Assembly (NCBI GenBank): GCA_017165825.1
Contig: CM029392.1
Span: 17,956,960-18,020,959 of the forward strand
Length of the DNA stretch: 64,000 nt
From: Hepsetus odoe
Lineage: Eukaryota; Chordata; Actinopteri; Characiformes; Hepsetidae
Reading direction: 5' to 3'
The notes below the pieces were generated by a model, which was not told where the DNA came from, ran no database searches, and was given only the letters and a program-made list of their open reading frames with translations. Position numbers and translations under genes: made by a program. The first letter of the stretch is position 1. Each line of letters opens with the position of its first letter. Shown piece by piece: positions 24,500-36,859 of this stretch.

Positions 24500-25960
24500 G
24501 GCAAACTCTCTTCGCTTCCCATGAATAATTCACTCGGATACTCCAAAAGGATAGGATATTAAAATTACATGGGGACAGTGCAACACACTTCAGATGTTCT
24601 TACCTTTCGCTTCTCTTTAGCTCCACACGATTAAAGCAGTCTGTTTGAGTTTCTCTCTCTTTGCACATTAGCTAAATGGCAAAGCACCGAGCTCGGGTAA
24701 ACAGAGTGAGGGAAAGAGGGGACAAAATCACACCACACACAGGAGAAAACTGTGATGACCATATTCTCGTCCCTGAGACAGAGGACACAGACACCAGCTG
24801 TAAGAGCATCTTCTGAGGTGCTGGAAGCTCTGCCAGCTCTTCTCCATGTCATTCCTCAGAAGAAACTTCATAAACAGGGAGGGGGTTTAAAGGAGGTGAG
24901 GGTTACATTCTATGGGAAGAAGACGAGACACAGAACCCACACATTAGAAACTCAGTCTGAGTTCACCCTGCCGGGTGGTCGATGTCGTACGGCAGACTCA
25001 TTTTTTTCAACTGCACTTTATAATCCAGCCTTGAACGGTCTTCTAACTGATCCAGTTCTCTGAGTTGGAAGCTCTAACCTCAGCATGCTTCTTAAGGTTG
25101 CCTTTGACCAATCAGAGGCTGTGTTTCTGCAATAACATGAAATAGAGACCATTCCCCTCCCTACTGATCCCTACAGAAATGTGTTTATTTTAGTGAACAT
25201 GCAGACTCCTCCTCCGTGTTCAGGATGGCAGGTGAGCGACTAGCTGTCCCATGAGATCATTTCAAGAAACATGTTAAGAACAGGGTGTGTTTGAGGTGGA
25301 CGCTCGTCTCTCCTGCACTAATGTTCTTTCTGTGTCTTCTATAAATAATGCTGGGGTCTTAATGAGCCGAGCTCCTGGCAGGCAGCGCCCAGCGAGAGGC
25401 TTATCAGCGACGGACAACGCTGCCTTCAGCAAGCCCAGCAGGAACCATCTGAACATGTAAACGCCCGGCAGCGGCAGCGCAGGAGGGCATACTGCACCTT
25501 CCCATGTGTGCTCTATAATTGAAGGGCCTAAATCTGGCCTATAAGTCGTGTACAATACAAGGACGTCTTTGAATTCAATACTGTAAACATAACAGCTTCT
25601 CTACCAAACACAACTAAAGAGCTCATTTCCTGCATTGCTTCCCAAACGTTTTACATTTCGACCAACTCATTTTGACCATACTTATATTCAGAGAAAGTGG
25701 GCGGGGCCAAACACTGCAAGCTGAACTTGTGGACATCTGTAAAGCTGCTGTTATTTTGACATCATTAAAAAGCAAAGTGGGCTATCTTTCCCCCTGGTTT
25801 GTATCCTACCTAGAGTATCTTTCTTTAAATTACAAGCAACAACGTGTCAGTTGACACTGAGCCTTTAAAGAATGAGAACATCATAGAGCTGATGGAACTG
25901 TAGAGAAAAATCAATATGAATCTTTAATGAAATCCTTTTATAGAGCAGAGACTAGAGCAT
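24500..25960. other. Presumed grm8 intronic sequence
   Basis: No gene recognised. The minus frame at 25274-25555 is in fairly GC-rich sequence but has no family motif. Confidence 0.35.
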
Positions 25961-25964
25961 AAAC

Positions 25965-26580
25965 TAACATTCACTTCTCCACCCATTCCAACCAGCCTGC
26001 ACTCTCTTCGTCAACTCTCTTCCATACTCACCATTACTGTGAACTGTTGATCCCTGTCTTTGTCCTACTCACTTTCATTCCTCTCCTCTCCAGAGCAGAT
26101 CTCCATCTCTCCAGGTTCTCCTCAAGCTGCTCCCTACTCTCACTACAGATCACAATATCATCAGAAACATCATCGACCACCGGAGACTCCTGTCTAACCT
26201 CGTCCGTCAACCTGTCCATTACTACTGCAAACAAGAATGGGCTCAGTGCTGATCCTTGATGTAATCCAACCTCTACCTTAAATGCATCCGACACTCCCAC
26301 TGCAGATCTCACCACTGTCACACTCCCCTCATTCATATCCTGAACTACTCTCACATACTGCTCTGTAACTCCAGACTTCCTCATACAAAACCACAACTCC
26401 TCTCTAGGCACCCTGTCATCTACTTTTTCCAAGTCCACAAAAAGGCATTGTAACTCCTTCTGACCTTCTCTGTACTTCTCCATCAACACCCTCAGAGCAA
26501 ACATTGTATCTGTAGAGCTCTTTCTCAGCATGAAACCATACTGCTGTTCACTGATCCTCACCTCTTTTCTTAACCTGCTT
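25965..26580 (-). mobile_element. RTE-like retrotransposon fragment (RT palm), copy C
   Basis: The minus frame of 175 codons (26561-26034) encodes an RT palm domain: QYGFMLRKSSTD, LFVDLEKVDDRVPREELW, GLHQGSALSPFLFAVVMDRL. The catalytic box is altered to VSDD, where copy A has FADD. The usual AFDRVPR motif is changed to KVDDRVPR. Downstream it fuses to a piece that matches copy A around 1920-2010 after a deletion. It is not functional. Confidence 0.8.
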
Positions 26581-26599
26581 CCACGACTCTCTCAGAACT

Positions 26600-26669
26600 T
26601 CATGAATCAATAAAAAGTTAATAAACTGTAAATAAAGATCCTGCTTGGAAAATGATAACTGACTCCTTA

Positions 26670-26705
<36 letters not shown>

Positions 26706-28155
26706 AAGTGTGTGAGAAGACGTTGATAGACAAAATCTGTTTATGACCAGTATAACTGTTTTACACACATAGCAACTATCTATCCATCTATCTATCAGTC
26801 TGTCTGTCCATCTGTTTGTCTGGCTATCCATCAATCTAAAAATAACTGCAGCACTTTAGCCTCAACCATTCCCGCTGAGTATTTCAGCCTGAGCTGCTTT
26901 TTTAATGAGACCTAATACAGAACAGCCAATCAGAACAGAGCTCATTAACATATTTTATTCATAAATGCACAGTAGCAGAACCACCTGTTTAGTTCAATAG
27001 AGCATTTTTTAATAATAGAGAGTGAGAGGGAAGATGACAGAGGTGAAGTCGTCAGAATCCCCAAAGTCACAAAAACCCCATTAAACAGGTCCATCGTCAG
27101 ATCTCTCACTTCCCTCGCAGGAAAGCCTGCCGTCTAAAGTAGAAAAAACCCAAAAGAAAATGAAACGGCGTTGGAGAGCGGTCCGCCCACACCTCGTCTC
27201 TGCGTGACTGGGTGACGTGTTGTTTACCGGTGCGTCTGGCGGCCGAGCGGGAAGAGCTCCCTGCGCAAACTCATCAGTAAGTCATTTTCAGCCGAGCACC
27301 AGATTTCACACCCGCCTGCCTCGTCCCAGCGGGCGGCGCGGTCGGGAGAGCAGCTTCACTACCAGTCAAAACAGTCTCCAGCTCCTACAGGCTGTGTAAT
27401 TATTAACTCCAGCTAGGAATTCCCTCCGCGAGACGGCAAATCCAAGGCCTCGGCGAAGTAGAACCGTCTGCAGATCATCATAAAGAAGATGGAGGGGATG
27501 ATGGTGGATTTTAGAGGCCAAACCCTCCCACTTCCTCACCACTGAAGGAGAGGAGGTAGTAAAAACCTGAATTAGAGGCTTCCAATGAGTCAGAACCATG
27601 TTCACTTCTTATGGCACTGATTTCAGAAACGCCCCTCAGGGACCCCAGAAGGTTGATATTTTTGCTCTTTTCCTGTGTATTCATAAAGTGATCAGCACGG
27701 TTCAATAAACCTAGCAACTGAGGTCCTGCTTCATAATGAGCCTGTAATAACTGTGTAATTGCGCATTAATACAACACGCAATAACAGTGTAACTAATGGG
27801 GATGTGCTCACTATTACAGCTGAATTACAGCTGATGTAATTATACATTTATTACTGCCAGGTTTAAGTCCAGGTTTATTGGCAATTATTGCCAAAGGAAT
27901 GTAAAAATAGGGCGCCAGGGGTTTAAATAGCACAACAGATCAACACACAAAAAAAAACTGTGTTAAAGTGTAATTACATACTGCAGTTACTATAAAGCTG
28001 TTCTTAAATGTGTAATTGCAGCTGTAATAGCACATAAATCACCAGCAGTTACTGCATTTATTATTTATCATTGGACGCTTAGAAAGTAGAATCTCCTGCA
28101 ATAGTGACTTGCAAGGAAAGGAAACACCTTTTTTACAATTTTGAAATAATGAAGG
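26600..28155. other. Intronic sequence with (GT)n at 26672-26703
   Basis: Apart from the GT microsatellite and TCTA-type repeats at 26775-26830, nothing is recognised. Confidence 0.35.
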
Positions 28156-28157
28156 AG

Positions 28158-28358
28158 AAGATTTACATTTACAGCATTCAGCAGACGCTCTTATCCAGAG
28201 TGTCTTCCATGTCCTCATTACAGGGACAGTCTCTCTGGAGACACTCAGGGTTCAGGGTCTCAGGGACCCAGTGGTGGTAGTGCTGGAGGTGGGATTCCAA
28301 CCTGGGACCTCTTGATCCACAGGTCCATAGGCAGGTACCACCACTAGACCACCACTAA
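28158..28358 (-). mobile_element. SINE family B
   Basis: In reverse: TTTACATTTACAGCATTCAG, GACGCTCTTATCCAGAG, GGGACAGTCTCTCTGGAG, GACCCAGTGGTGGTAGTGC, then the head CCACCACTAGACCACCAC. The GACGCTCTTATCCAGAG block is a widespread fish SINE/LINE tail. Confidence 0.8.
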
Positions 28359-28414
28359 CCCGAAGAGCCTGCTTGAAGAAGATCCTGCTTGAAAGGTGAT
28401 GGTGGTCGAGATGT

Positions 28415-28688
28415 GAAAGTGAAAAGTGAAAGTGAAAGTGACAACCCTTGTCATTGCGAGGTCATGGCACAGCACACATGAACCACAACGAAATTGGACC
28501 TCTGCATTTAACCCATGCACACTCAAACCCGTGCAGCAGTGGGCAGCTATTGAAAGCGCCCGGGGAGCAGTGATGGGGACAGTACCTTGCTCAAGGGTAC
28601 CTCAGGGCAACCTATTGGGAAGGGGTTTGAACCCCCGATCCTCCGATCATGCGGCTAACGCCCTAACCGCTAGGCCACCGCTGCCCCA
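28415..28688 (-). mobile_element. SINE family A, full length
   Basis: It starts with the tail GTGAAAAGTGAAAGTGAAAG. It carries GAACCACAACGAAATTGGAC, GGTACCTTGCTCAAGGG and GGGGTTTGAACCCCCGATCC, and ends with CTAGGCCACCGCTGCCCC, the complement of the tRNA-like head. This is one of the best-preserved copies. Confidence 0.9.
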
Positions 28689-28865
28689 CTTGTGGACACT
28701 TATGTGGACCAAGAGGTCACAGGTTCAAATCCACCTCCAGCACCTCCACTACTGGGTTCCTGAGCAAAACCCTGAACCCCAAACTGCTCCTGGAAGACCG
28801 TCCTTGTATTCAGGAACTGGAAGACGTTCTGAATAAGAGCTTCTAAGAGACGTAAATTCCCAGCC
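28689..28865 (+). mobile_element. Degenerate SINE family B
   Basis: Has CAAGAGGTCACAGGTTCAAA, CCTCCAGCACCTCCACTACT and GAACCCCAAACTGCTCC, with an AAGAGCTTCTAAGAGACGTAA end. Confidence 0.55.
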
Positions 28866-28869
28866 CTGA

Positions 28870-29700
28870 GTGATGGTGTGTAATTCTTCACGATGGTATA
28901 AAACCTCTCCTCTCATTCATCACGACATCAGGCTGAGGAGCAGCCGCTCAGAAGCCCAGAATAACCCCAGACGACTACAGGACACTGGGCCTTTCATCTC
29001 CTCTGGGAAATCTGCCTTAATAGATATTCGCTCCCGTTTCTTCTCCAGCCACGTCCAATCAAGGCGCAGCGAGTAACGTCAGTACCGGAACCGACATCAA
29101 GCGAGACGACGGCGTGCCCGACGCGCAGAAAGATTAGAGCAATTAAGCGACCTCACGTGGGAAAGAATCCATTAGAAGAACTTAATCGATGTGTCAGAAC
29201 GAGAGCAAAGTATCATTATACCGCCGACCCACGGCCGACTCCGCCTGTTCGAAAAGGGAATAAATAACAGCGGCGCGACGGCTCACGCTGTTCAAACTGA
29301 CCTTTACACGTAATAGTCTGTCCGCGGTCCAGCGCTACATAACGCGCACCTGTTTGGTAATTAGGCTCTAATACAGCTGTTGTCTTTTTGGTGTAATGAA
29401 GCGATAAATCAGCTTATTACTCCCACTGACAGGCGGCCGTTTAGCCAGCCTGCTTCCCCACCGAACCCCGGGCTGCGAATCTGAGCAGCCCTGAAAAGCC
29501 ATCGTCTGCTCCGGACAGTCGAGGACGCCGCGCCGCACCGCGCCGCACCGCGCCGCTCTCTCTGGACGCAGTCGGGTGTGAAGACTCGGCTGTTCTGAGT
29601 CAATTTTGGCTCCTGGATAAACAATCTCCAGTTCTGGGGACGTCAAACATCAAACATGCTTCAGCAAAGATTAAGAAATGTCTGCAAATATGGCAAGCAG
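28870..29700. other. Unique sequence, partly GC-rich
   Basis: 29040-29350 is GC-rich with CACGTG and TAATTA-like sites and no frame of note. A small CGCCGCACCG repeat lies at 29528-29555. It could include regulatory DNA; this is not shown. Confidence 0.25.
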
Positions 29701-29701
<1 letters not shown>

Positions 29702-29747
<46 letters not shown>

Positions 29748-30220
29748 CACTCAAAACAAGAATTCAGCACCAAATGCGAATAAATAAAGAAACAAAATGA
29801 ATGTTCTGTATGTCTGATTTAATACGGACAGACATGTCTTTATATCACAGCTCTATTCAGCCACTATTATTATTATTATTATTATTGTTGTTGTTATTAT
29901 TATTATTATTGTTGTTGTTGTTGTTGTTGTTGTTTTGTTGTTTTTTTTATCACAAACCGCAACACATCTAATACAAATGAACAGTTTCTAGGAGACATCC
30001 AGCAGTTTTAGTGAAAGCTGCAACAGTTAGGAATCTCGTACAGAAGCTCCCGGGTTTCCAAAAACTGTCACCAAAAAAATTTTAGAAAAAATACAAATAA
30101 AACCTTCAGAAAGTCTTTTAGAGTAAAACTGCTGTTCGCATCTTCACCGGGAGTTTAAGGAAATATTGGGACTATTTTATAAACCGAAATACCAAAAACA
30201 TTTCTCAAAAGGAAGCAGGG

Positions 30221-30279
<59 letters not shown>

Positions 30280-30375
30280 AACCTGGAGGATTTGAGGCAG
30301 TGGAGTGAGGTGGTGCATGAGAAGGTGTGACCTACCAAATTGCTAAAATAAAACACCTGAGCATTCATTCACATG

Positions 30376-30436
<61 letters not shown>

Positions 30437-30442
30437 ACAGCC
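29702..30442. repeat. Cluster of microsatellites
   Basis: (CA)n at 29702-29746; (TAT)n then (TGT)n at 29866-29935; (GT)n at 30221-30278; (CA)n at 30377-30432. The GT tract at 30221 and CA tract at 30377 are inverted relative to each other. Confidence 0.9.
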
Positions 30443-31508
30443 TGAGCTACTGAATGGGGGGAATAACCCTTCACGCAATGACAAATGAAAATCGTGCTTA
30501 TTCAGTCAACAGCTTGTGGTCAGCAGGGGGCGCTCTAACCTCCAGGGCCGCACCCCCGTAAAGAAGACATTAAAGCGTCCCTGATGTCCAGAGTGTCTGT
30601 ACTGTCCAAATGCCGGTCTGTAATCTGGAGGTGTGTGCTGTTTGGTTGATCAGAGATCAGGAGGTCCAACATTACAGGACGTTCAACCAGGAGGAACCTC
30701 CAGCAGTCTGTCTGCTCCCCAAACGACTTCCTCCCCAAAACCCGAGGAGACGGGGAAGGAGGCGTAACCAGGACGGGTTATTTTCAGAAGTGGACAAAGT
30801 GAGAGATCTGAGCTGCTTGTGCAAAAAAAAGAAAGAAAAAGTAAAAAACATGAACTCCTCTGTCCCCTCACCCTGTGTCCTCTGGTCTCATTGACTGGAA
30901 ATCGTCCCCGTCATCACGGCACTACAGGGTTTGGACTCGGGTCCAGATATGTGACCTGCTTGGTTTCCGTCGAGCGTCTGCGAGTCTCTCGGATGGACAG
31001 TTCAGACACAGAGACGGAGAGACAACCTGGAGCTACGAGAGACCTACCTGTCTCCGATCTGGGACTTTTCCGATCTATCTACCGATCGTCGGCTGATGAG
31101 AATCATTATTTGAAAGACAATATCCGGATCGGACGGTAACTCATCAATCTGAAGATTCCACACTGATCTTGAATGCATCTATCTCGCTTCGGGGCAACAT
31201 CTTTAGATAAGTTTACTGAAATAAACAGAAACTACACAGAATCCCGATTTCTGAAGTCTCAACATCAGCAGATAACATTTAAAAATATCAGACGTCGACC
31301 TATTAACCCCGTACTGCCGCGTCCCCGGTGCTTTTCTTTAATCCTAATATGAGACAACGGCTCAGTCGGAGGAACTCGACCCTCCGGCGCCGCGGGACAC
31401 ACGAAGCACCAGATACAGCAGCGACCAGAAGAAGGTACCAGAAACCAGAGCAGCGGAACTTTAAATACTCCAGACCTGATCGAGAATAAATACTAGATCA
31501 TTACAGAG

Positions 31509-31510
<2 letters not shown>
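30443..31510. other. Unique intronic sequence
   Basis: No gene recognised. The two overlapping plus frames near 30819-31139 and 30875-31096 show no family motif. Confidence 0.35.

Positions 31511-31511
<1 letters not shown>

Positions 31512-31549
<38 letters not shown>
31512..31549 (+). repeat. (CA)n microsatellite
   Basis: Uninterrupted CA run. Confidence 0.95.
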
Positions 31550-31550
<1 letters not shown>

Positions 31551-33900
31551 TGGATCCCTAATGGTTTCTCTTAAACTGATCCTAAACTACAGGACTGTTT
31601 ATTTCAGTGTTCAGTTCAGTCTGACTGTATTCTCTGATGTGAACCACCTTAAATGAGTCCTTAGCTCCGCCCACATGTGAGTGAAGAGCTGCTTTCCTGT
31701 AGAACCTCACTAAAAGATCCAAATGAGTTCTAAGTGGGTTCTGCAGCTCTGCGGCCTGTTCTTCACACAGCTCTCCTCTAAATCAGCTTTTCCTCACATT
31801 CAGAACCAGAACCCTCAACTGCTCCAGAACCTGCACTCACCACACCTTCGTTCAGCTGCAGCTCTGATCCACTTTATGATCAAAATGACCCCATTTTAAA
31901 AAACAGCAGAGTTCGTCACTAAAACTAACGGAGGAGTTCAATCAAATCCTGGGTCTGGACTGGCCCTCAGCGGAACACCAGCCTGGAATCACCCACAGGA
32001 TGGGTTGATATGCAAATGCGTGCCTAAGCAAGTAGATAACTCTCATTTGCATATCAAATTCAATAAAGAAATATCAAAAAAATGTCTGTGAGAAGTGATC
32101 AGCTGGTGAAGTGTCCCGAAATACATTTTTAAGACAGTCGTGTGAATAAAGTGGCGCGACAGGAAATGTCTGCTGGATCATCGAACACAGAGAAGGTGTA
32201 TCAGCCAGTTAAACGATCATCGTTAACCAACAGGAGGGAACTTTCTTCAGCAGCGGCTGTTAATTAGCCGCACCGTGGAGACGGCGCCTGAAGGACCAGG
32301 ATTTTGTTTTCAGGCTGAAGTGCCTCTCTGACATTTACCCGCGAGACACGGACGTTCTGACACTCGACGGCCCGAGCGGCTGTCGCTCCTTTAATAAGAC
32401 TGACTGCTTTTTAATTGCTTGTCATAATTGAACTTTATCTGTTGGCGGCGAAAGGGTCTCCTTTAATTTCCTGCCTCTGAGCTCGCAGGTGATATCCCGA
32501 CAGGAAGGACGCCTCTCCCGCTGGAAACCCGAGTTATTGCAGGGCGGCCCGTCCCACTTGACCCTCCCAGCTCCTCGACACCTCTTCTAAAAGCCACCGT
32601 CAGCAGTGACGTCACAAACTGACTCATCAGTTTAAAACACTGATTCATTTAAACAGAGTCCGACTTCCCTCGAAGAGAAGAGTGCAATCACTAGAATCTC
32701 TTCGTTTTACTCTCATTTCCTCATTTTCTCGTATGAAGCCTCAGCTCAGTTTCGACCTCCAGTCTCTAAAAGGCTTCACTCCAAACGTTCTAATTCTGGA
32801 GACGAAACTAACTAGGGTTCCCACGACACGAACCCCGGCTGCACAGAGTGAAAAATCAGAACAGACACGGATCCTTTTACTGGGACTGTACGAGATCCAG
32901 TTCATCACTGACCAGCTGGAAGGGATTTAAGACACAAAATGATCAAATGAAAGAAAAATCTGTGATCTTAAAGTGACGGTGCCGACCAGCTCAGTGCGAG
33001 ACTCCCAGAAATCTGCTCGACAGCAGAATTCCAACAACTAGCATTTTTATTTGTGCTCTGGTTTCTTTCTAAAGATTTAGATTTTAAAAGTGTATCAGAG
33101 TGGCGGTTCTTACTGGCAGCACTTTGTCCTTCAGTTCATTTTAAATGAAGCAGACAATTCTTAATTTAACAGCTTGCATGCTGCAGTTATTCTGGCTACA
33201 AAAGAAACTGAATCAAATAAAATAGAAGAAAATAAAATAAAATGGCAGTAGAAACTGCTGAAGCTGCGCTTATGGAGTCCCAGTTGAGCTATCTTATTGC
33301 TCATCTCCAAGGTTTGTCCTGATTTCCCAGGTATTGATACTAATCCCGTGCCAGGTGTAAGATGTGATAACTCGAGGCAGGCGAGTGCGCTCATGCTGTA
33401 CACCATGGATTAATTATGCGTGACTCAAACAGGCAACTGACTCTTCGTTTAAGATCCCAGGAAGGCCGCTACGTCCCCATAAAGAGCTAAAAATGTTATT
33501 TACTGAAGAGAGAGTGGGAGACGTGCTCTGGAGTTTGACGTTCATTTAGCCAAGATAAGAGGATAATAAACACAGCGACCAGCCAATTGGTCTGCAGAAA
33601 TCTGCTATAAAAATTCATGCATCCCTAATAAACACAGTGACTGCCAGCGGTTGCCCAACTCGGAGCAGAGCTCATTACATGTGAAGACATAAAACAGAAG
33701 AATCGCAGGCCCGTTACACTTCCACTGGGTACGACTGCTCCTCTCGGCTCAGAGAGCTCACACTCTTCTGACTTCAGTCTCAGTTTCTCCAGCTCTGAGA
33801 CCAACACCCAGCAGACTCCTCCATCGGCCCACCCAGGAACCCCCCATCGGCTGCTGCAGGGCCCAACCTGGCCCCACTGGGAGCAGGGAAAGTTCCCACC
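31550..33900. other. grm8 intron flank, possible conserved element at 32230-32480
   Basis: No coding exon was found. 32230-32480 is unique, with homeodomain-type cores (GTTAATTAGCCG, TTTTTAATTGCTTG, CATAATTGAACT) close together. Cross-species conservation cannot be tested here. Confidence 0.25.
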
Positions 33901-33925
33901 AGCATCAGGGCCTCAGGGTCCTTAC

Positions 33926-34423
33926 CTTAAACAGCCTGAGGATGTTGGCCACCATGATGGAGACGGAACTGGCCGACGCACCGATGACCCCGACTATCTT
34001 GTCGGGCTTGGCGAAGATGGGCGGGTCTCCGTTGGCGCAGCGTACATCCGAGCCATCGCGTTCGATGAGCGCCTGTACGAAGGTGAGCGACTGCTCCAGG
34101 GCGTACGTGTCCCGCGAGCAGGTGTCCAGGATTCGGGCGCCCAACGTCACGTTGGGCAGCAGCTCGGGGTCCTTGTTGATGAGGTCGATGGCAAAGAGCA
34201 TGGCCTCCAGCCGATGGATGCCCTTCTCCTTTTTCAGCTCCCCGCAAGGCACGCCCCTCTCGCCCCGGGCATGCACCGGGAACAGGCCGCCCAGGATGAT
34301 GTCGCCATCCAGCCGAATGGAGTGGGCGTATTCGGTGGGCAGGGGCTCCAGCCGCTGAGGCAGGGAAGACAACCAGCAGCAAATCTCGGCCGTCAGGAGC
34401 AGGAGGAGCTGGTACGGTGCCAT
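33926..34423 (-). CDS. grm8: Metabotropic glutamate receptor 8, first coding exon
   Basis: This exon encodes the N-terminal 166 residues of a class C G-protein-coupled receptor for glutamate, acting at presynaptic membranes through Gi/o (family knowledge). Residues 1 to about 20 form a signal peptide ([18 protein letters not shown]). The ligand-binding Venus-flytrap domain starts at [16 protein letters not shown] and includes [33 protein letters not shown] and [19 protein letters not shown]. The stretches [16 protein letters not shown] and CANGDPPIF fit GRM8 better than GRM4, GRM6 or GRM7 as I remember them. The exon ends after a complete AAG codon at a GTAAGG donor (33925), the position expected for GRM genes. 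The rest of the receptor lies left of the window. The neighbouring znf800 supports the name. Whether it is the a or b teleost paralogue cannot be told. Confidence 0.93.
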
Positions 34424-34645
34424 GGTGCAACTACAGGAAAGGGGACGGGATCCAGACGCAAGGATTTAGAGTGGGGACAGGGCAGGTGGGACCATCTGTT
34501 GCTCCTAGTGCTGAGGCCGAGGCCCCCGTGCGGCGGGGGATTCGCCGCTTCTCATTCTCCGTCCGCGGGGCATGTGACGTGGCGGGGAAGCATTAGGATC
34601 CTCTCTGCCTCGCTCTGCGGCGATCCAGCATCTTCAGCCAAGCCT
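34424..34645 (-). other. grm8: Probable grm8 5' UTR and splice acceptors
   Basis: Two good acceptors precede the start codon on the minus strand: CCCCTTTCCTGTAG ending at 34431, which would leave 7 nt of leader in this exon, and TCTTTTTGTCTCGTCTGTAG ending at 34644, which would add about 220 nt. Which is used cannot be decided from sequence alone. Confidence 0.45.
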
Positions 34646-35160
34646 ACAGACGAGACAAAAAGAACTGAATGAGCAGCTGTGAGACACACGAACCAAAAAC
34701 CGGACGTCTTGACAGAAAGCAAACAGCATCAGTCAGCTGGAGCCTGATGACTTCTTTCAATCCTGCCTCACTGAGTCACACCGGAAAAGGCAGTACGTGC
34801 ACACAGCCAATGAGGAAGCATTCATTAGTAGAACTAAACAAAAACGAGGAAACACTGACGACGACGTCGGCTCTAACGGAGGAACAGGAGGACCATGAGT
34901 GTGTGCATGCCTTCACAGCAGGGACGTGGAGACGGTTGGATGGCGTTCCTTCCTTTCATGGGCTGGTCCCAAGCGCTGCGCTGCTGAGAATTCGGAGATT
35001 AAGGCCCACCGAGTTCAAGTGATTCACGGCTCACGACACAACGCTGCACTTTCTCATGCGAGTCATGTCATCTTCAGTGACTCAACCACAGAGGCAGCAG
35101 AGGTGTGACTTAAAGGCACCATTTTTCTTCCGATCATTCAAAGGTCTGAAGCCCTGCTGA
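34646..35160. other. Probable grm8 5' intron
   Basis: Lies between the putative UTR exons. Nothing else recognised. Confidence 0.3.
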
Positions 35161-35167
35161 TCATTTT

Positions 35168-35340
35168 CTGTCCCCCAGCGAAGCTCCCCGTGTCTGAGTG
35201 TCTCCGAGTGTCTCTGTGGGACGGTGATGATGGTCAAATTGTCTGTTCTTTAAATCTCTGTTCTTTGTGTCCGTCCACCATGAACGGGTTCAGTTTTAGT
35301 CCAAAATCTTCTCCAAACTAAAACAACATCTCAGGAGCTT
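35168..35340 (+). mobile_element. Decamer MITE family M, partial copy 1
   Basis: Contains AGCGAAGCTCCCCGTGTCTG, three GTGTCTCNGA units, GTGGGACGGTGATGATGG, CACCATGAACGGGTTCAG and CTTCTCCAAACTAAAACA in the same order as the fuller copy at 39761. Both termini are missing. Confidence 0.7.
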
Positions 35341-35720
35341 CAAACGTTTGGTTCCACTCATCTCCACACTTCTAACCTCCAAACCTACTCTCAAAACACT
35401 CTGTTCACCTTTAATTATGCAGGACAGTGAGACCTACTGTGTCCTAAACCACACACACAGGGCTGCACCTTCTTGGATGAAGTTTCAGGGAAACGTGTGG
35501 GTGACTATTGACTTCTTCTGGTCTTCTCCCAGTTCTTCTGGATCTCTTTCTCCCTCCTTTTTCTTTCATTTGCACGTATCGTGAGGTGTGCCATCTCCTC
35601 CAGCAGGACTGCTCTCCAGAGATCTTCAGCTTTTCTCCTTCTCAGGTGGTGCACCCCCCCCAAAAACTGGTACAGACGCCTACTGTGAACTGTCAGAACA
35701 GTTTCATGCACTTAAGCACC

Positions 35721-35818
35721 AGGTGAAGTTGGCATCTTATTCGAATTCGCCGTTCCACCTTAAATGGCGCAGATTTAAGGTGGAACGGCAAATTCCAATT
35801 AGAAGCCAACTTCAGCCT
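35721..35818. mobile_element. Palindromic MITE, about 98 bp, family P copy 1
   Basis: Two arms of about 45 bp (35721-35765 and 35773-35818) are imperfect inverted repeats around a GGCGCAG-like loop. The inner arm is CCGTTCCACCTTAAAT and the outer arm contains AGTTGGC and the ends AGGTGAAG/CTTCAGCCT. No coding potential. Confidence 0.8.
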
Positions 35819-36081
35819 GTTTAACTCACTGCACGGATGTCAGTAAAGACATTTTAATTCAAGTATTTCATTTTTGGAACAGAAAACGCATGCATTCTGC
35901 TTTCCATCTGCGCGTAAAATCCCCACATCTCCAAAAAAAAGCAACCTTTCCTGCACATTCCTCTGCACTCCTCTCCAACTTCACTGCGGACACGTCCTCC
36001 TCATCCCCCTCTCCTTCTTTTCCATGCACCGCAGTCATGCGGTAAAAGGAGAAACGCACGCAAACCCCCACGCACACCTAC

Positions 36082-36250
36082 CTCGCGCAGATCCCGCACG
36101 CGCCTCGGTGCTGAAATGAACAGCGCGCGCGCGAGACGAATCGCCAAAATCACTCCGAGCTCCTGTGATTGGTCTTCTCTTGCTCTCCCCCTCCCTTCCT
36201 CTCTTTCTTTATCACTCTCTCTCCCCCCGTCTCTCGCTCAAGGAAGCATC
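36082..36250 (-). promoter_or_regulatory. grm8: Candidate grm8 non-coding first exon and promoter
   Basis: A CpG-rich stretch (AGCGCGCGCGCGAGACG) ends in a donor-like CGCGAG|GTAGGTGT on the minus strand at 36082/36081. Its position about 1.7 kb upstream of the coding exon fits a 5' UTR exon. The start site is not defined. Confidence 0.35.
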
Positions 36251-36630
36251 AGTCTTTCTTAGTTTCCACATTTACCCACAAATGGTTCATTAAAAAGTGT
36301 TAATTGAATTCGTTAATTGCCTTTCCCAACTTTGACGTCACCCTCTGAGACGAGCTGCGTCGGGTCCACCTTAAGAGACGGCCGCCTTAAACGTGTTGCG
36401 TTTGCAAGTGCCTCCCCGGTCTTTGGTTAAAAAAATAAAAAAAGCGGTGAGAGGTTTGAGCGCGGAGCAGCGCTGCCCCCTAGCGAGCGCAGCCGGAACA
36501 GCACCTCTACCGAAATCAGTGAAAGGGGAAGTCCACCCTGCCTGCAGAATTGGGTTTCTTTCATTTGATCATTTTGTCACATTTGAGCCGATGATGCATT
36601 TCACACACTCTGACCACCATATTTTATAAA
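36251..36630. other. Upstream flank of grm8
   Basis: Unique sequence with no gene. The span to znf800's stop codon at 40221 forms the intergenic region. Confidence 0.35.
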
Positions 36631-36633
36631 AGA

Positions 36634-36852
36634 CAGCGGCGTCCTAGTGGTGAGGAACGGAAGACCGGGGGTTCGATTCCCTCAACAGTAGGCTGCCCTG
36701 AGGTACCCTTGAGCAAGGTACCGTCCCCCTCACTGCTCCCTGGGTGCTTTCAATAGCTGCCCCCTGCTGCACGTGTGTGTGTGGGTGAAACGCAGAGGTT
36801 GGATTTCGTTGTGCTGCGTTTCACAATGACAAGGGTAGTCACTTTCACTTAT
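36634..36852 (+). mobile_element. SINE family A, full length
   Basis: The head is GGCGTCCTAGTGGTGAGG and the B-box GGGTTCGATTCCC. The body has CCTGAGGTACCCTTGAGCAA, TTTCGTTGTGCTGCG and a TTTCACTTATTTTC tail. Confidence 0.85.
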
Positions 36853-36859
36853 TTTCATA

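Noticed and set aside
29368..29646. 92-codon minus frame in GC-rich sequence
   Set aside because: Contains an AARCGAVRRG-like run from a short CGCCGCACCG repeat. No domain and no splice evidence.
33927..34430. 167-codon minus frame overlapping grm8
   Set aside because: It is an out-of-frame shadow of the receptor exon, which has a clear family match.
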